This document shows, one piece after another, positions 13,001-25,675 of a stretch of DNA of 64,000 bases. This DNA is from Daphnia carinata (Eukaryota > Arthropoda > Branchiopoda > Diplostraca > Daphniidae), in contig NC_081334.1 in NCBI RefSeq assembly GCF_022539665.2, positions 1,736,001 through 1,800,000 on the forward strand, in the 5' to 3' direction. Position 1 is the stretch's first letter. Every line of letters starts with the position of its first letter. The notes under the pieces were generated by a model. That model did no database searches. It worked only from the letters and a program-made list of their open reading frames with translations, and was not told the DNA's origin. The position numbers and the translations under genes are program-made.

Positions 13001-14050
13001 CCGGCAGACAAAAAGGAAACGTTTTTCTTTTTTCTCAACGATTGGCAATACAATTGGATCTTCTTCTCCTACCCACAGCCCCAAACTCATGCATAGACCG
13101 TCATAACAGAGAGCGGGTGGGCTTGCTCCTAGCAAAGTTCGTACATGTAATAAACAGCAGGGGGCTCTTTCTCTCATATGGCCATACTTGAGCGTTGACC
13201 TAACCTAGCTGGCACATGGCCCTGACTGTATCCAGTAAGAAGGAAAAAGATGCAACGGATGGACGGGCAGGAAGAAGGCCATCTCAAAGAGATGAATCAG
13301 CCAGAAGCCTTTGAGTGCGTAACCTACTGACATCCATCCCTCCCGGCCGTCAGCTCTTTTTTACATTCACGTTGAAGCCGCCGACCAAAAGAGTTAGCCA
13401 CTAGTCACGCTTTCCTTGAACGATACGAACAATGATTAAGCAATCGCAGAATGTCAATCGCTGCAGAACACACCGCCATTTGGTTTACCAATTGACACGC
13501 ATCGTTGCCCTATCTCGTCATGTTGAAAAGCGCGGGGGGACAGAGGCACAATGCGGCGATGGAAGAATGAAAAAAGTAGGCTATCTTGGAATTTTGGACG
13601 CTTCGGGCTTGGAAAGCTTTTCGCAACTTTCGACTTGCTCTCTAGCTGTCAATAAGGTTCTTTGACTTTATCGGCTGGTTACGGGTAAAAAAATCCCGCC
13701 CTTCTCCTATTCAGTGAGCCAAAAGATCCGAAAGAGAGCGCGTAAGTAAAGAAAGAAAAAGAAGAAGGATAGGAGAAGACATTCATTGACAAAGTAAACC
13801 AGATTTATATTCGTCGCTATGTTCAGCTGCGGAAATCTTACTTGTCCGTTTTACACGGGCGACACAATATTGGAATGAACGAGTGGACCACGTGATAATG
13901 TTTCGAACGTGCTTAATTTGAATTAGAACCCTACTGTTACGGCAAATCACGATCACGACGAATAACGGTGGAAAGTTAAGCACGAGAGGAAAATTTAAAT
14001 ACCGATCCCAATGTAAATAACTCTGAGGAGGGGGTATACAGTAGACATGC
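10098..14050. other. Upstream region and likely 5' UTR intron of the Gln/Pro-rich gene
   Basis: No coding gene seen. Immediately 5' of the ATG an acceptor-like ATAG (minus strand, near 10128-10125) precedes the last 5' UTR bases, and a strong minus-strand donor (GTAAGT) lies at 12223-12218, so a 5' UTR intron of about 2.1 kb is plausible. The rest is AT-rich with poly-A/T tracts and (GA)n near 12183-12196. Open frames at 10761-11264 and 12268-12645 are low-complexity and look spurious. Confidence 0.45.
12224..12267 (-). promoter_or_regulatory. Possible 5' non-coding exon and initiator of the Gln/Pro-rich gene
   Basis: Minus strand: an arthropod-type initiator match TCAGTG at 12267-12262 is followed about 40 nt later by a donor CTAG|GTAAGT at 12224/12223. 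Together they could be the transcription start and short first exon that splices to the coding exon near 10125. Based only on motif spacing. Confidence 0.25.
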
Positions 14051-14714
14051 TTAAATTCCAAAAGATGGAGTAGGGTGGGCTACATTTGAGGGCTGGGATG
14101 TATCGAATAGTGTGTCTTCATCCTCATCATCATCACGTCCATCTCCAAGAGGCTCCATTTCTTGGCTACCTGATCCTGCATTAAGAGGATGATATTTGCG
14201 AGTGCCTGTTCTCCTGGCAGTTCCTCTTCGTCTTCTTAAACGACAGGTTCTGAAGACAAAATAGAGAATGGCCAAAAAGCATAGGCCAGCAAAGACATAG
14301 AAGCTTCTGATAAGAGCCTCTTTGTTTGGAATGAAGCTAGTCACCGGACCGCTACTAGATATCCATGTTTGGTTATGTTTTGATTCACTTCCATCAACTG
14401 AAAATCATATAGCTTAAATTAGGCTACTAGAATGTTGTGAAAAAGAAAGACACAACGTTCACTAGCTATTTAGATATGATTCTGGTAAGCAAGAATGGAA
14501 ATTCTCACAAACACACCGACGAGGAGGAATTGTGAAACGACTAACCTATTAATACAGATGAAGTACTGGAATTGTTGGCATTATTTTGAGTTTCCACTGG
14601 TTTCTTTTGCTCATCGCCGGTAGACGTTTGTAGTGCGTTTTCACCCGATGACAATGTGTTTTTAACTATCATTAGCACAAGGCACAAAGCAATAAAAAAT
14701 CGAAAGGAGAACAT
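14051..14714 (-). CDS. FAM174-type single-pass membrane protein
   Basis: Exons 14714-14546 and 14397-14051 give 171 aa. Residues 1-24 are a signal peptide, then a short Ser/Thr/Asn-rich luminal part with NSS and NQT sequons. A transmembrane helix spans about 88-105 after RSFYVFAG, followed by an Arg-rich stop-transfer segment (RLRRRRG) and an acidic tail ending near DDEDEDTLFD. This order, especially the FYV-helix-basic-acidic TLFD pattern, matches the FAM174/DUF1180 family of small type I membrane proteins, whose function is poorly known (human FAM174B is linked to the Golgi). The start at 14714 is the ATG that opens the signal peptide. Confidence 0.8.
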
Positions 14715-17700
14715 GATATCAGTTATTTTGTAACAACTTTTCGTAAAGCCAATATTCACATTGGTATCTATTTGATCGTAAACTTCGCAATCACACACAG
14801 CACTCGAGCACTAGAGCAGACGAAATTGAAAATTGCCACGTTTGTCAACATTTTACACAGAAACTACGGGCCAGTGAAACCTGCTCTACAACACTTATTT
14901 TTAAAAAGGAAATAAAAAACAAATTGTAATTTTACACACGAAAGTCTAACAGATTGCGTGAAAATCTCAAGAAATTCTCCCAACATTCCATTCATGGTTT
15001 GAAATACTGTATAGTTGGGAAGAATAACGATGAAAAACCAACAACTACAAACAAAGAGGCAGGAAATTTCCCATTACTCATGGCGTAACGTAACAACTTT
15101 CAGGTCTCAAAATCCATTCACTCTTTCCACTAAAAAAGTTAAAGGTAATTCTTTTCCCCCAATTTCAAATGTAGCATAAAAAGCATCAGTGGACAGAGAA
15201 ACTCTTAATGGTCCAAAAGAAGTCTACTGATAACAACAAACATGACGTTACGATATCAAATTGTTTAAGCATGACTAAGTCGAGAGTCACGCCCGCAGTG
15301 CTGGACTGATGGAATGTTTTACATTTTTGAATGAATTCAGAAAGCGGGAGCCCTAAATACCTCGATTGCAGGACAGGCCTCTTTTCCTCGATTAGATTTA
15401 AAACATTTCTCATGCATTTTTGACGCCCAAATACTCTTCATACCACCTGATGGTGTCCGATCAGCTACGTGTACTTCATTTTAGTTGTTACATTCTTGTT
15501 TTTGTTTCACTTCCTGCCCGAGGCCTATGGGCAACTTTCACCCACTTCATGACCGGAGATAGGACGTTATACATACTTCAATGTAGTCTATACACGTAGA
15601 GTCAATAAAAGTGAACGAACAGAATAAGAGTTTCTTCGGTAATTGTACAGACCAGTAAGAACATTACCTTTATGACTCACCGTACAATTGCTCAAACTGC
15701 GGTCAGACATTTCCGGTTAATTAATCTTATTGCGTCTGTTGCCTGAAACACTCCCCCTATTGTTCTCGAAAGAAGAAAGTTTTCGAATCCGGGAGAGTGT
15801 TTGCTGAACAAGTGCAAATCTACCAGATGTTGTGACATCACACCAAACGCTTTCTGTCACTTACGGGCGGCGGCTAACCAGTTTTCAGCGTGGTCGCAAT
15901 GCATACAATCAAAATATATATTACATTTTTTTAAATTTAGAACGACGTAGCGATTCATCAATCATCACGCTCAGAGAGAAGCATTCTTCGGTTGAGTTGC
16001 ATCCTTGGCCTGGTTCCAGTGACTGCCCAGGGCTGGCTCTCAACGTTCTTGATGGAAATTTCGGCTTGGTACCATTTTGAAATCAGACTGTGCTTTTCGT
16101 AGCTTACTCTTCTCTGTACAAAATCATTCGATTGGAACAAACAGATTTTCTCCAAACTACAAAACTGGCAACATTCCACCCTCTTGAGCATAAACGTATT
16201 CATCTCCAGGCTGCTCTTCACTAGAGTGAATCCACTGATCGGTGCCGACACGGTGCCGTTACGATCGGCCGCACCTGTGTTTGATATCCGAAGGCAAAAG
16301 AGTCAAACAAAAAAAAGAATAAGGTAATAAATAATCTTTCTTACCTTTTTATTTTTAATTTGTGCTTGTGGCCAAACGTCACGTACGGTATGATTTAGAC
16401 TTTCACCAATCTCTATTTGGAGATAAGACGCGACGGGCGTTCGTTGGATCCCATTGCAAGAAATACCGTGCGACGTACGGTATTAATTATTATGAACGTC
16501 CGTGTCCGCCGGTACCGACATAGCATTCTTTCTCGTTTATTTTTCTCTTCGTTCTCGCATTTCCCCATGCTAACATCCATTTACTGCGTGCACGTCCCAG
16601 TTCCAACATCGTGGAAAGAAGATGAATAGCTCCGTGTGGCTTTTGGGTCGTTCGGTTTTCTCCGACGTTTCGTATTCTTTGCGTGAGGAGACATTTACTT
16701 CTAACCTGTAGTCGGGTCCTTCCTTCAGTAATAACCCCCCTCCTCGCGTTTCATGTTAACGATCACCTTGCAAACGGCTTGATGATTATCCAACGACACC
16801 TGTGCTTTTTCTTCTTCCTGTTGAGCCAGCCAAAAAGGCAAGGCCACTCGAAGGAGGAAACAGCATTTCTCACATTACGTGACGAATGACATTTGAACCT
16901 GTCGTGACTATTGCACTCTATGGCACTCTTCTAGACAACTGGAAAGACCGACCAAGGAAGAGTGTGTCAAGCGTGGCAAAGGAGAGTCGGATTGACGAGC
17001 TGCTCGTAAAAGAAAGTAGGTTGACACCATAGACGGTGCAAACGAAGTGTTTAAAGTGCCGAAATCCTGTTCGTCTCTCAAAGGGCACACACACGGAACC
17101 TATGCCAGCAGATCGGTTGATGAATATATTACGAAAAAAAGGGTCCGTTCTTATCCAATTGCTTTGAACAGTTGGCGAAAACGAAGGCGTGGCATAGATA
17201 CAGCACTCGATAATTGTTTACGCAAACGAAGAATGTAACTATTTAAGCTAAACAGTTGCTAAACAACGAGCAATCTATGCTCAACATCACGCAAAAAAAC
17301 AACCTGTTCGTTTCATGAATAATCAAATAGGCTTATTATTTTGTTTTCCGTTGTTCCTTAATGCAAGTGTTTGCATTCAAATTGCTTGCGTGATAGGGAT
17401 AGCTAGCAGGATGTCCAATGTTTCTGTTGTTTTACCATAAGTATTAACTCAAATCTTACTGCGCTATGCAAAGAAGGAAAAGGTAGTGTTCAAGTGGCTC
17501 TAGCGTTCCAAAAAAAAAATTTTTTTCTTGCCGGAGATCCGCTTGGATAGTTTATAGCTCAAACGAAACGAACTCGGTTTTTTGCTGGCCTGAGGAAGTA
17601 GGCCAAATGACGTGACAAGGTCACGGACGCATGCTTTTTCCTGCATTGCGACCGATGAACCACAATGGTTCACATAGTTCTGTGCCTGTTTAACCATTAC

Positions 17701-18431
17701 GCATTTAGAAAAGAAAACAATCGGAAGCCATTGAAAACATTTTTCTGCTTGCTTTTTCAAGGTTCCAATTGTTTTTGAATCACTTTCAACGCAGTTTTGC
17801 TCATTGTTCTCATGGAATTGAAACGTACCACGACATTCATTCATTGACACGATGAATTCAAAAGTGATCTTTCACGGACGAGCGCGCAATGCGGATCGTT
17901 CCAGTTTCAACTGAGGCGCGTGACCCGGACTGGGAGAAAACTGATTTCGGTCGTAAATCTTGCAAGAGAAAATAGCAGATAGCATGTGGATGTGGGTCCG
18001 TTTTCTCCGCTGTGCAAGCGTTTTTTTGCTTTTCTTTCTTTGCCAAAAATAGAAAGACCATCATTGCTTTGTTTTCCACCAACCGCATTGTCCAATAACT
18101 AGTCGATGCAACCCAACTAACCAATGTTTTCTTTCTCTTTTCGCCCTGACAGGTGTGAATAAATTTCCAACTGGCCGCATTGTCCGAAATCTGTTTTTTT
18201 CCCCTTGCTGAATAGCTTCAACGGAATCAGGTGGGAGAGTACAGCAAATGAAAAATATTCGTAATAGAATATCATAAAGTTATCGAGTACATGGTTTCTT
18301 TTCCTCCGTTCAATTGCTGTTACGGGCTGTTCACGGAACTCTAAATCTCTATCTATATATACGTATATATAAGGCTCGATTGCTTCTTGAGATTTTGTAC
18401 CAAAAAATGACGACGCTGAGCTTCTTTTCCT
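14715..18431. other. 3.7 kb without a recognisable gene
   Basis: Contains the promoter side of the FAM174-type gene and the 3' flank of the SLC46 gene. The longest candidate is a minus-strand open frame at 16251-15958 (97 codons, preceded by a CACAG acceptor-like site near 16274), with no recognisable domain. Open frames at 17500-17850 and 17858-18124 look like chance. Nothing else is seen. Confidence 0.5.
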
Positions 18432-20227
18432 TTACGCTGAAGTGTCGGATCGCCGGGCTTCCGCAGTAGAAACGTAATAGAGTTCCTTCTTCATTTGGTA
18501 ACCCAGGTAGCTGCCCAATGCGCAAACAGAAAGGGAAAAAAGGGGGACGAAACAATCTTTGTAGAACGCACGGAAGAGAAGGAAAATGATATATAGGAAT
18601 TCGATTACCTCATAAGAATAAGTGGGATGACGAGTAATGCGGCCGCCAACTCGAAGGTGAAGCCACGGAATATAGATCGCGTCAGCGGGTAAAGGACGTT
18701 GAACACAATGGACCCCAGCAAGGTGCAAATGTTTTCAATAGACGCGACAAACGCAAATAGCTTCCCTATAAAAATACAAATAGCATAATCCTATATTAAT
18801 CAACTGAAAATTAAAAATGGCTCAATGCATTTCTACTTACCTAATTCATTTGGCTCAACCTGTTTCGACAAGAGCGAACGTATAGATGGTAGACAAAAGG
18901 TGTTGAACATGGAAAGAAATGGCACGCAAAACATCATGACTGTTGTTGTTGCGAAACCATGCAGGATCAAGCCGGCAGCTTTGGAGACAAGCCCGATACA
19001 GCAGGTAAAAGCCTCCTGGAAATTTAATCGGCGGACCACTGGAGATAGAGCGATTAGCGACAGGGCACCAACTCCGAATTTCAATCCAAAATAGTAGCTG
19101 TAGGTTTCGTAACTCCAGTTAAGTGGGTCATCCTTAGTAAAAAGATAAGCTACGTCCATTTCACCTAGTATAAACCACAAATGATAAAAATAAAAAATAC
19201 TTTTTTTGCATAATGAAGAATTCGGAATATATCTAACCTGCAGTGACCGTCATAGTTATCAGTGCACAAGTTATCAGGAGAAGGAGGTTGCGGCGCCGAC
19301 TGTTGGGCCGCGGTTTAAAACAGGTTTGCAAGCTCGACTGAAAATGATGGCAACTAAAAAGCTTCCGACAGCAATTATCGGACGTTAACAGCAACTGCTC
19401 GTCGGCAGATCGATCATCTTTGACTGACGGTACCAAGAAAATAACGTAAAGGATGACTAGAACGTAAAAGGCCATGATCACAAGGAATACAGCTGCATGG
19501 CTTCCAGTTGATCCAAGTAAGGCACCACCGATAAATGGCCCAATTGTGCCGCCGCAAAAAGTCATGGCCTCTAACATTGCAACACGCAATGAGCGGCTCT
19601 CCTCGCTACTTATGGCCGAAATATAGCTCATTACGCTCATTATACAGCTTACAAAGCCTCCAAATATGCCAGAAAAGAAACTGGCCAAAACAATCATTGA
19701 AACTGGAATGGAATCATAAAGAGACATGAGAATGTAGACAATACTAGCCAGCACCATGCCACATGCTGGAAAAAGAAGTGGCCACTTTCGATCATATAAA
19801 TCTGAATACCTGTAAAATAAATGGGGGTTGTTTAAGTCGGGTAGAAAGCAAAATGATTACATGTTACTTACGATCCCAAATAATTTGCAACAATTATAGA
19901 AGGTATAGTCAGGGCTGCTGTTGAGCCCAAGATCCAGTGAGAAGCTTGTTCTTGCACCACATCAAGTGCATAGCTGTTGTTGTTGAGGTTGTGACAAACT
20001 GATGAATTGAAATTATTTTGACAAGTCTTTTGATAGACTAGATCTTGAAATACTGAATATTGCATAAATGTTGCAAGCATGTACATAAATAATACAGGCT
20101 CAACTGTCACAATAGATAAAGCTTTTTTAAATTTTTCTAATGGACTAGCCGATGGGGTTGATGGGGTAAATGAATCTACGGATGTCACAAGGTCAGTGGA
20201 GGAAGCATCTGACACTGAGCGTTCCAT
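18432..20227 (-). CDS. SLC46-family major facilitator transporter (proton-coupled folate transporter-like)
   Basis: Five exons: 20227-19872, 19809-19238, 19164-18841, 18765-18609, 18510-18432; 495 aa. A Ser/Thr-rich cytosolic N-terminus (about 35 residues) is followed by the SLC46 opening TVEPVLFMYM and a large first extracellular loop with two Cys (QKTCQNN, SSVCHNL) and several Asn sequons. About a dozen hydrophobic helices follow, with a long basic central loop (about residues 245-305, many Cys and Arg) between the two six-helix halves, as in the major facilitator superfamily. Human members carry folates (SLC46A1) or muropeptides/other solutes, so the substrate cannot be assigned. Plasma or lysosomal membrane location is inferred from the family. 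Confidence 0.85.
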
Positions 20228-20722
20228 GATATTTTACTCAATGTGAGAAGGCTGTATAGCAAAGGAATATTAATTATATAAACACTAACAGCAGAAATGA
20301 CATTACTTCGATTGATTCGAAAACAATCCGTTCGTGGGATCTCGCGCGGTGCTACTGGCACACTTTTCCTTAAAAGTGCAGAATAAGCCGTAACAAGTCG
20401 ATCAGACGAACATGGCAAAATTACGAATAGTAGCCAGAGTCCAACCTAATCGTTCGAGGACGTGGTATATCATAAAAGTTTGAGATAAACAAACTCGAGA
20501 TGAGGCGGACAGCATCACACATTATGTCATTCAACTTCCCTTGTATTTACAACTGTTCTGTCTGCTAGAATGATTGCGCTGCCATCTATCTTGAACTTGA
20601 TCCTCCGCCACATACGGGTCAGTATCATAGTAAACAGTTAGTAAATAGAAACTTGGAATTGTTAAATGGGTGAAGCAACAGCAATAAGAAATCAATGGGC
20701 AGTATAATTTTAGCTTTAAAAA
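20228..20722. promoter_or_regulatory. 5' region of the SLC46 gene
   Basis: Space between the SLC46 start and the stop of the next minus-strand gene. It must contain the SLC46 5' UTR and promoter. No clear TATA element or gene is seen; the open frame at 20185-20418 overlaps the SLC46 start in another frame and is probably chance. Confidence 0.4.
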
Positions 20723-21777
20723 TCAGTTTGATTTGCCCTTTCGATACCGGTGTCTTGCCTGGGCTTTTGTGAATTTCTTCTGATTATCTCGTCCTTCAGG
20801 CATCTTGGTGCCCCCGCCGTTGCCATTAGGTTCTTCATGACTATTATTATCAAGAGAATCATTTTCTAAAAGGTGTACAAAAATAAATTAATTCGTTGCA
20901 TATTATTACAGTTACGAAATGTTGGGGCCATACCACCAGAGAGATCAAAGGGAGGCTGCAGTAAAGAATCTCTTTGATTCTTAACATAATATCTGTACAA
21001 TTTACAGAATCCAAAACCAATGAAAGAAATTGCAATGGTCATTAGCACTTTGAGAATTGGGTGCTAGTAGATGATGTGAAATAATGATAATAGTTAAGCA
21101 AAGGATAGCTTAAACAAATCAATGATTATTACCACCAAAACAGGTTTGTCAACAATTAAGTAGTCAGCCAGTACAATGGTAACTCCAACAATTATACCAA
21201 TTCCAGCACCAACCCAGGGAATTTGCTTGTCAGCTCTCTGGTCTTTTTTTAGTTCTCTACCTGCTTTCCTCATAGAATCAATGAGAGATCTGTCTTCTTT
21301 TTGTAGGCGGAATGCCATTGAATAAGAAGTCAGAGCTTTCTCAAAATGGAATGTTGCCATTTCCACTTCAGCCTTTCTAAAATAACCTAGCCAAAAAGCA
21401 TAAATTATAAGTTGAAAACATTTACGTCATTCTTGATAAATACCTTTTGCCCAATCTGGCTTTAAATCTATGGTACGTTTAGCATCTTTGTAGGCCAAAA
21501 AATATTGCTGTATTTTCAAGAATGCTAAGGAACGATTACCTGTAAAATATAACGTTAGGGTATGTTCCAATCGCATCTAAAATATGTATACTGTGAAGCG
21601 CATGGTTGGTTGGATCTGACTGGATCGCCGCGCTGTAATGCAAGACGGCCTCCTCATGATTGCCCTCTTTGACGCAGGCATTTCCTTTCTCTCTCAGTTC
21701 ATCCACGTTCTAAAAGTTAAACGATTGATAACGAGATCTGTAAAGGAAAAGATTGTTGGCAGTTTTAAGCTCACCAT
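20723..21777 (-). CDS. Membrane-anchored tetratricopeptide (TPR) protein
   Basis: Six exons: 21777-21775, 21709-21592, 21539-21444, 21386-21133, 21063-20934, 20865-20723; 247 aa. The first coding exon is the ATG alone, split from the rest by an intron. Residues about 4-105 form three TPR units of the Hsp70/Hsp90-binding type (LREKGNACVKEGNHEEA, then HSNRSLAFLK, then KGYFRKAEVEM). Two hydrophobic helices follow at about 130-151 and 160-177. The tail is acidic/Asn-rich, then basic (RHRYRKGKSN). The layout suggests a chaperone-binding adaptor anchored in an intracellular membrane, but I do not recognise a named orthologue. Confidence 0.8.
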
Positions 21778-22430
21778 TTGACAAGTCCGCGTTTACTCTT
21801 TTGGCTCACGCAGTGTCGTCTACAACTTTACATCGATACGAACTATAGCGATACAGAGGAGCCATCTTGTAGTAGAATATGCAAAGCTTCAATTCCTTTC
21901 ACATTGTTTAATCCAAGCGTTTCTAGTAAAATATGGTTTCCTAAATTTAAAACCGTGGTGTTGGAGAATAAAATTTGGTTTGTTACATGGATATATGCGC
22001 TCTAACCTATGACTGAAACTTTCGTTTTGTTACCAAAGGCCATAACGAGAGCGAGGCTACATGGCTTAACTGTTCAGCGAATTTTATTTGTGTAGCTTTG
22101 TTAGCCTTCTCTTATTTTATGAATAATACATCAGTCGATAACACATTAATTTGGACAAATTAGTTATCACAAACTTGATTTATTTGATTCCACATTCCCA
22201 CTGCAGGTCTCATGAACCTACAACTGCTGCAATAATACGTTTAACAAATTCGTACCAGCAAATCAGACATGTAACCCCATTGGAGTGAACAAGTTTCAAT
22301 AGATGTAGTTTTTATTTTTTATTTTTTTTTTTCCTTTTTTTTTTTTAGAAACTGGGAATATGGAAATATGCCCTAACACTTGTGTAACACGGCTGGGACG
22401 AGATTATAGGACTGGATTGAATTGAGCTCC
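21778..22430. other. Spacer between the TPR gene and PDIA3
   Basis: Holds the TPR gene 5' UTR/promoter and the PDIA3 3' UTR. Poly-T/poly-A tracts occur near 22313-22346. No gene seen. Confidence 0.6.
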
Positions 22431-24171
22431 TTACAGCTCCTTTAAGTCTTTAGGTGCTCCAGAGCGATCCCAGCCTTTCAACTCCTTGGTGGCATGCTTA
22501 GCGATGTATTTAATGAAATCGTCCTTTTCGCGACCACCCTAAAATAAAAAAATGGTTTTTTTAAGTATACCAATTCAAACCCAGTAAAATACAAACACTG
22601 ACCTCATAACGAACATGGTTGTTCTTGTCATCTTTGGCAAGCCAGTAGAGGGTAGGGAAACCTCTGACTTCGAATTTGCTGGGCACGTCATTAGCTGTGG
22701 CATCCATCTTGACGATAGCTACATCCTCGTCTTTCAGAGCATTGGCTACCTCCTCGAAAATCGGGCCCAACTTTTTGCAGTGACCACACCAAGGTGCGTA
22801 GAATTCAATCAACGTGTCCTTGCCGTTATCGATGACTACTTCGTTGAAATTCTTAGCAACAGCGGTTTTCAATGGTGTAGTGTTTTCGGGAATGGCTTCC
22901 GATTTCATATAAGGCTCTAATTTACCTTCTTTAACGTCATTCAAGAATTTCTGCAAGTTTTCAATCCTGCAATTTTAAAAGAATTTGTCATATTCCGTCA
23001 CTTTTAGAATATATATATATATAGTGAACTCTTACGAGAAAGCATCTTTCATGACAAATTTTCTGCTGGAAGCATCACGAACAGCAACACGAGGTTTATC
23101 ATCGTTGATATAATCCAACCCAAATTCGTTAAGCTCCTGTTGGAAGTCATCTTTGTTGCTGATGGCGAAACTGAAGTCGCCACGGAAGGACTGGGCAACT
23201 TTGAGGATACGGTTACGCCAGTAGTTTGTTCCCTTGGGGTTCTTCACATAATCGACTCCGAAATATGCAACAACAATGGGTTCTTTGAACTGGGCAGCAT
23301 TATCGACAGTGCGGTGACCAACCAGGCCAAAACTACAAAAAAAATGTAAAATTACATGCAATGACTTACACATATATGTTTAAAAAGCCTAACTTACAAA
23401 TCCTTCTCCACCCAATTGTTGATGGCTTCTTTGGTTGCAGCTCCATCAAAAACAACAAAATCAGGCTCGAACTTGTTATGCAAATGCTTAGGTCGGAAAA
23501 GAACAACATTGTCTGAGTAACCATATTTTGCAATGACATCTTTGTTGCTTGTAACACCAAATTTGACAGATTCTCTAAGTTTATCAGCCAGCTTCAAAAA
23601 CACACTCTTCAGCTCACTCGCTTCATCTGCAAAGAAGCCTACTACTGCAACATCCTCTTTTGCAAGGAATTCTTCAGTGGCTTTGACATTCAGCAATTCC
23701 TTGGCACTTGGACCAACCTGTGCTCTCATGAATTTAGCAATTCCAGCAGATTCTCTCGGGCCATTGTACTCGCTGGATATTTCACCATTCTTAAATATCT
23801 TCAGAGTTGGATATCCCTGTACGCTGAACTTGTTACAGGTACTCTTTCCACCCTCTGTGCAATCAACCTTTGCAAGAGTAATTGGAGGGTCATTACTTTT
23901 CAGCAACGAGGCTGCCTTTTCAAATTCAGGTTTTAGGCGTTTACAATGACCACACCTTGATAGAAGGAAAAAGATAATGAAGTTACAAAAGAACTTATTT
24001 AGAGCAGAAATTATTTAAGTAATCTTACCAGGGAGCGTAAAACATGACCAGGGCCGTTTCAAAAGAACTTAATTTGGAATCGAAATCATCATCGACAAGA
24101 TCTACCACCGAGTCGGCGTTAGCCGATAAGGCCAAAAGACAAGAGACTATAAAAGTTGCAATGACCCGCAT
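22431..24171 (-). CDS. Pdia3: Protein disulfide-isomerase A3 (ERp57/ERp60)
   Basis: Five exons: 24171-24029, 23955-23398, 23332-23036, 22966-22603, 22538-22431; 489 aa. Signal peptide at residues 1-19 (MRVIATFIVSCLLALSANA). Domain order is a-b-b'-a': active thioredoxin sites CGHC at 49-52 and 393-396, with two redox-inactive thioredoxin folds between. It forms and reshuffles disulfides of glycoproteins in the ER with calnexin/calreticulin. Length and layout fit PDIA3. The C-terminus reads KDLKEL, so the last four residues are LKEL instead of KDEL-like tetrapeptides; retention through the EL end is inferred. The gene is head-to-head with the SDR gene on the plus strand. Confidence 0.95.
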
Positions 24172-24653
24172 TTTGTCAGATCAAACAAATAAGGGTTTTA
24201 AAAATGAATACTGTTAATCTACAGCCCCTTATTCGGTGAACCGATGAGCAAGAGAGCTAAACTTCAAATGCCGGTGACCGCAGTAAGACAGCTCAAAAGA
24301 GTTACACGTACATTTTGACACACCCAATCAGAAGAAGCCAACAAATTTCTTTACGCCGTTGTCAACTTCAATTTCACCGAAATACGTTTGTTGAATTCGT
24401 GTTACTTTAAAACAAACATGTATTTTAATATTATGAAACATTTTTAAAATCTGGTTCTTTACTCTTTTAAAAATGTAATTTAAAAATACTGATGCTAATG
24501 AGTCATCCATACGTGTCTGACAACTTTTGCTTCAGTTTCCAGTTCCTAGCTTCTGGGTGCAGACGAAAAAACAATAGGTCAGAGCTTCGACATTGAGTGC
24601 TTTGTGTGTTCGCATAATAAATTTATAAGTTTATCAAATATTGCCATTTCAAA
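24172..24653. promoter_or_regulatory. Shared upstream region of PDIA3 (-) and the SDR gene (+)
   Basis: 480 bp separate the two divergent start codons, so the 5' UTRs and promoters of both genes must lie here. No TATA box is evident in either direction. A bidirectional promoter is inferred from spacing alone. Confidence 0.4.
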
Positions 24654-25675
24654 ATGTTGGCGCGATCTATATTTTTAACTGGATGCAGCCGTGGGTTGGG
24701 CTTAGAACTTGTGAAACAACTTGTGCCATATACGGATACCTTGATTGCAACGTGTAGAAACCCAGAAAATGCCGTAGTATGCGTTCGATTCCATCAGTTC
24801 GCGAAACTTTTGCATTGTTTAGCACTAATTCATTTTTCAGGAACTACAAGAATTGGCAGAGGAACATAGCAATCTTAAGATCCTTCCAGTTGGTAATAGC
24901 TATGATTCACATAAAAAACACTGGCTTTCTAAGATGATTTGAAAGTCTCCTTTAGATGTATTGAGGCACGAAACTTTTGATGACATTGCAGAAGAAGTAT
25001 CTTCAATTGTTGGGGAAAATGGACTAAATTTACTTATAAATAATGCTGGAATATCTCCAAGATCAACGCGAATTAATTTTGTGACAGCAACAGCCATGGC
25101 AGAGACTTTTGCTGTCAATACAACATCACCATTAATGTTGGCAAAGGCTTTCTTGCCATTATTGAAAGCAGGTGCTGCAGCTGCTATTGATGATGAAAGT
25201 GAATACTGCATAAAGAACTCTGCAATTGTCAACATGAGCTCAGTGCTTGGGAGCATCAGTTCAAATACAGGAGATCGTTCCGGAGGTCTTTATCCTTACA
25301 GGTGTAGCAAGGTATTACTCTCTTCATTCATACCATTTACTTTTTCTAGTTTAAGTTTATCTTAGGCAGCTCTCAATATGGTGACCAGATCTTTAAGCAG
25401 TGATTTGAATCCATTCAACATTACAGTTATAAGCATTCATCCAGGTGAAAAAAAAAAAAAAAAAAAAAAATTATCAAAAAATTTGTTATCTACATATTTA
25501 GAACTAATTCTTATTTTTTATCTATAAAGGATGGGTAAGGACAGATATGGGTGGACCCAATGCGCCGTTATCGGCACCTGAAAGCGTAGAAAGCATGATT
25601 TCCACCTTGAAAGAACTCACTTTTGACAAGTCAGGTCTTTTTTTTAACCAAAATGGTGAAGAAATTCCCTGGTAA
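24654..25675 (+). CDS. Sniffer/C-factor-like short-chain dehydrogenase/reductase
   Basis: Five exons: 24654-24776, 24841-24892, 24956-25311, 25366-25444, 25530-25675; 251 aa, a normal classical SDR length. The coenzyme motif TGCSRGLG (residues 9-16), NNAG (87-90), catalytic Ser in NMSS (153-154) and YRCSK (Tyr173, Lys177) are all present. The sequence fits the carbonyl-reductase group related to Drosophila sniffer, NADPH-dependent enzymes that reduce reactive carbonyls. Substrate not assignable. The exon 1 donor is ambiguous by one codon (GT at 24774 or 24777). AATAAA at 25734-25739 is a likely poly(A) signal. A 25-bp poly-A run lies in the last intron. Confidence 0.85.

Noticed and set aside
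15958-16251. 97-codon minus-strand frame with an acceptor-like site
   Set aside because: No partner exon, no recognisable motif; kept only as a note in the interval entry.
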